Below are positions 39,401-48,400 of a DNA stretch of 64,000 nt, piece after piece. A program made the translations under genes and the position numbers. Location: the NCBI RefSeq assembly GCF_048771995.1, contig NC_133027.1, positions 7,560,001-7,624,000 of the forward strand, read 5' to 3'. The stretch is from Taeniopygia guttata (lineage: Eukaryota > Chordata > Aves > Passeriformes > Estrildidae). The stretch's first letter is position 1, and each line of letters begins with the position of its first letter. The notes under the pieces are model-generated. The model was not told where the DNA came from and did no database searches. It saw only the letters and a program-made list of their open reading frames with translations.

Positions 39401-42400
39401 GCAATGGAAAACAAGGGTAAAATCCTAACACATCTCAGCGAATCTACCTTCCTCTCCAAAAGCATGAGCTCTTCCAGATGGTGTCCAGGCAGAGTCACCG
39501 CACTAAATATCCTCACAGCCACTTTTTCATGCAACTTCTTAGCAAAAACCCTCTTGGTATTGTTCTCCCTTTCCCACATTTTCCTTTCCTCTCTGATGCC
39601 AGGGAGTTTTCAAAGCCTTGCTGGAGTTGCTGAATTTTTTGTCAGCTATTATCTCTTGTGACAAAATGTTCAACCAGTATTTCAAGTCAATGGCTGCTTC
39701 TGCCCTTTAAAGCCATTAAGTAAGTGATTGATGACTTTGTGTTATACTGAGGACAGTATTAAGTGATAATTAAACATTCACTTCCCTTACTAAAGTTCTT
39801 GCTTTGCAGGCAAGCTTTTCTGACTGAAAAAAATCCATTGCTTCATCCTAGATTGTTAAGAAGTCAGAAAAAAAAATCAAAATACTGAAGTATTTTTAAG
39901 CTAAGGGAAGACCCTTTCTTTGCTTTGTAAAAAAAAAAATAGCCTGACTCTCAAAGTCTAGAAACAGAATTTACACAAAAATATTAGTGCTACTAAAAAA
40001 CCCCAGACAAAATTCTGCAGTAAAGAAAGCAGTTGTTTGATAAAAGGTGGTGTTAGATAAGCACTTTTCCTGTAAGAAGTGCAAGATGTGCTGGAGCTGG
40101 TTTGCAGTGAAAAGGGCTGATAAATTCATGATTGTGCTATGACAGGAATCATTCTAACATCAATGTAACACTAACAATAAACACATGGACTTGCTGTATT
40201 TTCAGAGAACTTAAAAAAAAAGAAAATAAACAAAGCATCAGAATACTTCTAATGGCATTTGTATAAAAATTTCATTGTTTTACTTTTGGATAGCTTGCTT
40301 ACTAGGTTAATTCAGTGGTCATTAAAAACCACACCATTTACCTGGCTTCCAACCAAATCCTGAAAAGAGGAACAGCAGTAAGCTCCTCTTTTCCCATGAG
40401 ACTTGACAAAAAGGTTAACTTCAACCTGAAGGGCCAAGAGCAGATGATCTCAGCCTTTTTCCAATGTGTGCTTGCCTTCTCCATTTTGTCAGTATAAGCT
40501 GCCCACGGACAAGTTTCTGTAGCCGTAAAACAGCACAACAGCAAGAGAACCAGCTAAAAATCTGTGCTCATTTTCCCTGAAATTTCACCTTCCTTGCTCA
40601 TGGCACATTTACTCTTAGATTTTTGTAGTAAATCAAGTTTGATATAATGTATGAGATAACATGATGAAAGACTCCCTATTTCACAAAGTCGAAAATCTCT
40701 TCTTGGCTTCCAAAATACTAAAAAACAACAAACATATGCCCTGTGGCATAGATGAGTTCCTTTAATATGATCCAATCTTTTCCAATTTTTCTTGCTTCAC
40801 AGCTGCCAATCTTGTTCCTATATGGGCAACATTCATTGTTCAACCTCCTCCTTAGAGCACATGGACAGCACATGCACACAGGTAAGATGTCACAATGAAG
40901 CATCACACACTTCCTTCACAAAAAATCAAAACCTTACAACATCTCAGTCACTGTAAGTAAGAGTCATGGCGACTTTTTAATGAACTGTTCTGACTATGGG
41001 ATGTAAGAGAAGCAGGAGCCTGCTGAGTGCTGTAAGAGGAGCCTCACACAGTGCCCTGGCAGTGCTGGCTGCTGAGCCCTTCAGTGCCATGGTGTCACAT
41101 CTATTCCACACCCATGCACACATCTGTTCTACAGCTGTGCACGCATCCTTCCCTGAACTGAAAGGCCTGGGCAGTTAAAGGAGCTCCTGAAAGGCTGATT
41201 GTGAGATGTGAAGGCACTCTAGGACATAAGTAGAAATAAGTTCCAACTTTGTGGAAGAATGAAGTCAAACTAAAAAAATGTAGACAAAGATGAAAATTCA
41301 GCCACAGATTTAAGAAATTTTTAGATCTCAGCTTTCAGTTTTGCTAAAAATACAGTCTCTTGGGTTTATTTCTTGGCTTGCATCTCCAGTGATATAAAAT
41401 TTCTTTTGTGTTTTCATGTGTGAACAAGTTAAACATGACATGGCAGTTTTTAGTTTTTATTTTATATATGTGAATGAATACAATCCCTGAGACTAATTCA
41501 GTGAGATGGCTATATGATCACAAGACTCAATATTCACATATATATATAGATATATGTACACATTTATACTTACCAAGGCATGAGCCGGCCAATTTTTGTC
41601 CATCTACTTTTGCTAATAAAAAAGCCAGCAATAGGATCAGTAAATGCACCTGAGGCTTTGCCAATGAACAGCACCAAAGAGGCATGAAATGGAGTAATCT
41701 GAAAGTAGACAGAATACAGTAAACACAAGCCATTGTTTCACAATACAATGAAACAGCATAAAGCAACTTTCCAGAAAAAAAAACCTCAGTTTTATTCTTT
41801 TAAAGGATAATGATAGTTCATTTACAAAACACATCTGCTGCTGTCATGGAAATTCCTATTGGTTACCCATAGCAAACAAATGAGACATTGAGATTGGTGC
41901 TGTGAATTAAGTGATCAGAAGGGGAAAATGCAAGGAAGGACACATCCAGAATATGTTTAGGATTAGGAAAAACAATCAAACAGTCAAATAGCAAAGTCTT
42001 TGTTTTAATCATAAAATCTGACAGAGTCCCTCTGTAATTACCTTCTTATCCCCATGCATCTCCATCTCCCCATATCTTTATCTTGACCTGATCTAGAAAA
42101 TGGTAGAGAGGATTGTTTACAATGCAGCAATGTTTTTTCCTCTCCTGAGATCAGCAACAAGGCTGCCAACTGGTGGCATGTGGCTGAGGAAGAGGATGTT
42201 GCACAACAGACTTTATCCACCTGGGACTGAGCGGTGACAAGTGAATTGCATAAGGCACATCTGCTCAAATCAAAGTTGCCAGCACGTGTCCATCACATCT
42301 CACTTGAAAAATGTTCATGGATTACATAAGAATAACATAGCCAAGTAGAAAAGCCTCTGAAACTAACCCAAATGGACCATACTTAAGTGTCTATATAGAA

Positions 42401-45400
42401 ATATAGCTTATCCCAGGCAAGGCTGGGATTTTTTCACATGTATCTCTACAGAGCATAGGAATTTCCATCACACAATGGTTAAAAAAGGTGGGTTCTCTTC
42501 CAAGTGCTCAGTTCATGTCACTGCAACTACAGTCCTGAAAAAAAAGCCATTGAAACCTATATAAATGTGAATGTTCCTCACAAGAGTTATTGAGAGAAGC
42601 GGCAGAAAGAGCCTCCGTGGCTCAAACAGAGAGAGCAGACAAGATCCCTTCACCTCTGTGCTTCAACACAGCAGTGCTCCAAAGCCTGGAAAGTGCAGCT
42701 GACACAACACCAAGCTTGAGCAGGTATCCCCTGCTTTCCTGCCAAGGATGTTGTCTCCCAGGCAGCAGCACCAGGAATGCAGCTGGTGCAGGTACCCTGC
42801 CTGCAGAATTTGCTGTAGGTGTTCTCTCAGAGGTGAAAGAAGGATCTTTAAATGTCCTGGATGACCAGCACAAAAGGAGGGTGCTATGAACTTCTGACGT
42901 CATACCCATAACACTTTAACCCAAATTAGGTGAAATTGCAGTGGAAGCCAATGTTGCTGTCACCACCAGCTCCAAGACAAACACTCCACCCCAGAAAGTT
43001 TGTGCCGATCCACCTTAGCTGGCTCGTGCCCTCCCACAGCCAGCGAAGGGTGGCAAGTAGCCCACCAGCCCTGAGGCAACCTCGCTGTAGGGACTGCACT
43101 AGGACTGCCCACAGGTCACTATTGCTCCTCAAGAGACAGCCAAAATAAGCACAAAATGGCAGTCAGAAAGATAGAGGGGTAGAAATACTGCAGTTATGAG
43201 GGGGACAAGAACAAAAATCTACAAATTACATGAGTTCCAGATTCGTATTTTGTTCAGATATTTTGTGGAAGAAAGCTTTGAGGAAAAAGCAAAATCTCTT
43301 TCATGTTAGGAGGTGATTCTCTATGGTCACCCTGTCTTCATAATTGGTATGGGCTTATACATCCCTGGCTGCATTTTCTTATCTCCTAAATCTAGACAGT
43401 GTCTGACAGCACCAATGCCAGAAACTTCTCAATGTTAATAAAATACAAGATAAAATACGCTAAATTTGCCCATTTTGAAAGGAATAAAGACCAGGATCCT
43501 TTTATCAGAGAATTTTAGTGTCCTCTAGCAATTTCTCTCAAGGATCCTATGCTGTTTGGAGTTCCACTTATGTCTGTAGTCTATACAGGTAACTTAGGTG
43601 GAACAAGGAATTCAAACTGAAAAACTGTAAGTCACAGAAAATGAATAGAAAATATAATTTTCTTAGAAAATATCCAGATATCTATGACAGATTACACTTT
43701 GTGACTTTCATATTCTCTCAAGAAGCTAAAACAGTTCTGCTCTCTAAGTGAGCAAGAAAATCCAGGTAGTGATTATATAATTACATTCTCTCCCCTGAAA
43801 ATGTGTGGGAAAGAACACAGGATTTCAGAGCTATTTATCAGACCTTGAAATAAATCCTGTCCTTGCAGGACTACTTCAGAGAACAAATTAAACCATCAGA
43901 GAACAAATAATTAAGCCCCTTAATGAAAGTGTAAGTATATCACTACCAACATTAAGCAAAATTATTTGCTTGTTTCAGGAGAAGCCTGTTAATAAAATAA
44001 TTATTTTGATGTCACGCATTTAAGTAGTGCCCAAATATGCACGGATGGGATCCCAGCTTTCTGGACACTGTACACAAACACATGAAGCACCAATCCCTTG
44101 CTTTGAGAATTTTCAGTCTCTGTGACAAGCAAAGAATGGGGAAATTGCCATGCTTCTAAGCACCCTGGGGAAATGGTGCTAGAGTCTTTCTCATTTAGTT
44201 CCTGCTTCACCATTTCCAATGGTTTGTACTGCTATCCTTGATGTCAGTGGGCAACAGCTTTAGTCAGAGCTGCTGCACCTCTCTGCTGTACCTCCAAGCT
44301 CCTTTTTCCACCTCCAACTCCTCTGATTCCATACCATCCACTCAACATCTTGGACACTGCTGTCCAAAACTGGCTCCTTTTCTACATCTTGTGACCTTGA
44401 TCTCAACAAGACACTCAAGATGATCTCAGCTGTACACACACACCTTACTGCGTCAAAAATTTTATTAAGTCACAAGTCAGCTTTTAATACCAGACTTTTA
44501 TAGGAAAAACACAACCCCAAACTTCTGGACACCTCCAGTCATAATATCTCATCTTTGCACAGCAAATGGGTAATGATATCTGACCCAGAACCTCCTGTTT
44601 TTCCCAGCAAATAGGAACAGTCATCAGTGCTGTAGTCCCACCTGTAGTTTCAGAGTTGCTCACACAATTCTTGCAATTTGGCCTCAACTCCCTAAAATAC
44701 TTTTTTCTATCCTAGTACCTTGTCCTAGTTACCATGCATGCCTACAAGAAAATCCAAAACAGTAAAAATTGCTTATGGAATGATTTTCTTTGTGTCTCTA
44801 CTGTTCTGAAATCTAGCTAGAGCAGCTGAAAGTCAGATGAATGGGATGACTCCTAGTGCTTTGTTTCACCGAGTCTGCTTCTGCACCAGAGAGCCCCAGA
44901 CTGGAAGCAAAGAACCTTCAGGAAGGATTACTCAGCTTTATTTGCCACAGAGTTACCTTAGACAAACCAAATAAAATTTGTGTGAAATTATCACAGAATC
45001 ACATGGTTGCAAGAGACCTTTAAGATCATTGAGTCCAACCCATGCCCTAACACCTCAAATAAACCATGGCCCTGAGTGGCACATCCAGTCTGTCTTTTAA
45101 ACACATCCAGGGATGGTGTCTCCACCACCTCCCCAGCCAGACCATTCCAGAACTTTATAACTCTTTCTGTAAAAATCTTTTTTCTAATATCAAACCCGTA
45201 TTTCCCTTGGCACAGCTTAAGACTCTGGTGGCTACTGGCTGCAACTGGAGTGATTTTTAACCAAAACCAAATGAACAAACTTCACAACCTCAGCATTAAA
45301 AGCATGGTGCTGTTAATGTTTTCAGATGTCTCCTATCTTATACTCTTTGACTCCTGACACTTAATTTTGAGAACTGATCTGCAAGTGTGTGAGCTCTACG

Positions 45401-48400
45401 GCACCCAAAGTTCTAATAATGATCCCAAACTAAAAGTAAACAACACACATCTCAAGACAGAAAGAAAACTAGGGGGGAAAAATTAATTCTGGACAAGTTC
45501 ATGCAGTTTCCAGGATGCTGAACAGCTAGAGGCAATGACAAGACAATTTAAAATATATATTGAATAATTCCCCTTTTATCATTCTAGGGACTTGACTGAC
45601 AATATCAGAGTTAAGTCTGTAGTCTGCAAATGTTTCTTGTGCTACTTACATGGGCTATGTCTAGCAGGTAGATCTGCAGGAAGAAAGAAGCAGCACTCCC
45701 TGCCACTTGGTTTGGGGCACCTCCTATGGCATAGCAGAGTTTGCTGCACATCGAGAGCCTGTACCCCTGTGTGAGAGGAACAGAACAAACCATGAGTAAA
45801 CCAAGGTGCACAAGTTAAAAGCTACACAAGTGATAAGGTTAAAGTCTATAGTTAACACCAGCTTAATGTATTTGCTTCACAGCTATTCCAGTAATAAATC
45901 CATATGCCCTCAATCACTGTAATCAACAGGCATTTGGGTGCTCATTACTTTGATTTTTAATGTGTTTGTTCTCTAATTCAGCCCCTGAAAAAAGATTACA
46001 GTGTTCCTAAAAGTGAGCTGGGGTGACCCTCAGGCTTACCTACCATCCTCTCACAAGCCATTAAAAGGAAACAAGGCTACAAACAAGCAAAAGCAGCAGA
46101 GAAGTGCTACACTATTATTTGAGCTTAGTTTTGTCTTTGAATGCTTAATTCATATTTTTAAAGGTTGAAAACTTTTACTTTAAAAAATATATTTGTTTTA
46201 TTAACCTTTCAGATAATAATAATTGATACATACACTCATACCACAGTAACTAAACAACATTCACAGAAAGTTCCACAGATCAAACAGATCCCAAACATTT
46301 GTGCTTTGTTTCTTCCTTTGTCACAAAGTGCTGGTGTGACACTAGCAAAGTCACTTGACTTTGCATATCTTCCTTTTGACTTGACTTTTCTATATCTTTG
46401 TGAAAATTGGCATCATATGGTAAGTAATTTTGGGCCCAAGATTTTTTAGAAAATTACTCCAAGTGTATTTAAAACATTTTGCAAAACTGTGCTCTCTCAT
46501 TTGTCATCTGATGTTTGAAAAGTACCATAAGCATGCAAGAGTACTCTCAAATATAATAGGTAAAAAAGAATAAAATAAATGTTAAAAATAAAGGTACATG
46601 CCATTAATTAACATACAAAAATTGCACTGTTTCTAATAACATTGGGTTGTTTCTCAAAAAACATAGGGTTTTTTTCCCAACAGTAGAAGTTCCAGGATAC
46701 TGGAAAGCCCTTAAAAATGTGTAAGATTTAATTTTATGCCATCAAATTCAAAATGAAGAAAGAAAAGTACTCTCTATTAATCTGTATTCTTTCAGAGGGA
46801 CAACACATCAAATCAAACTTTTAACTTTCAGGCTTTCAGTCCCTCTTTAAAATTTGCTGTCAACAGAAGCCAGGAAACATGAAGAGGAGCAGCAATATTA
46901 ATCCTGGGTCTGTCTTCTCTCTGAACTGACTACACAAGCCCTTAATTCTTATGTTAGATCAAGATAAAAAATAGAGATATGGAGATAAAATCCACCACGA
47001 TGATATTCTGACACATTATTTAATTTCTGAACATTTTAAAATTTACTAACACATCATCTTTATTCCGTAACAGTTTTGAGAAGTTTTAGAATTCTAGGCA
47101 ATGCCTTTCATCATCTAAACATTTCCCTTTGAACTGTTTTATCAGAATGGGTGTGAACAAACAAGCACAAGTATCAGGACTCCTTCCTTTTTGTGTTTTC
47201 CCAGAAAAAGACAGGGTGGGGATCCCATTACTACACCCAAGGAAAGTGGACACTGTCAGGGCATGAACTGCAAAATGCTATCACCACAGCAGGCTTCATT
47301 TTACACTGCATTGGCAATTTTCTTCTTTGCAGGGAAAAAAAAAAAGAGCGATAAACAGTCAGAAGACCAACCAACTTCATAGTAACAATTATACTATTTA
47401 ATTTGATAAGAGATTGCAAACAAAACAAACTGACTATACACACATTTGCTGTCCAAAGTAACTCTTCATTTTCCATACATAAGTACGAATAAATATGAGC
47501 TTTACTAGACTTGTGGGCCCACAGAACTTGCTTGACTCATTGTCGTCCCCTTAAGCTTTGCCCCAGGGGCTGTGTACTTTAAAACTTTGTCTCACTTTTT
47601 TGTTTTTCAGTCATTCCCTTTTATAAGTTTGTTTTTTTTTTAGTCATTATATTACTTTAAAAATTTGCTTTCCCTTGATACTTTCCCTCCTGATCTCCAA
47701 GCATTGGCAAGATGACTTTCAGCTGAAATCAAGAGATATAAACCACTGCTATGCAAATCCTCTATCCTATTGCAACCTCAAAAGTGGAAAAAAACCCTTT
47801 TAGATCTGTAATGCTGCTTTCACACTTACTTTCACCAGTAATTTTCATAGACTCACAGAATGGTTTGGATTGGAGAGGACTTCTGTAGAATCCAGTCCAA
47901 CCCCTCTGCTATATGCAGGGACACCTTCCTTGCTCTGGGCCCCATCCAACCTGGCTTTGAACACTTTTAGGGATGGGGCAGCCACAGCTTCTCTGGTCAA
48001 GCTGTTCCAGGTCACCTTCACAGTAAAGAATTTCACCTTCACAAAAAATAATTTCTTTCCTACATGCTTCTTTTACTTTGAAACCATAGCCCCTTGTCCT
48101 TTCAATAGCTAAGGCTGTGGTAAAACAGAAAAAGTAAATGCCTCTATATAATAGACATTATTCCACAATGTTTTTAGAAGACGAAGAATGTCAAGTTCTT
48201 AAGAAATAATCTAATTAAAGCTGTGGTACATGAAATGGTCAATCAAGATCTACACTTACAAGCTGCAGGTGGTACTCCTGTCTTTACAGCTGTTTCATGG
48301 TTAGAAAATTGACAATCTTAGTTCATTTTTTTATGAAGTCTCACTGCAATTCCACACACACCCAGAATGCTGCTCAACTACTCTCTGAACCATGTTCCCA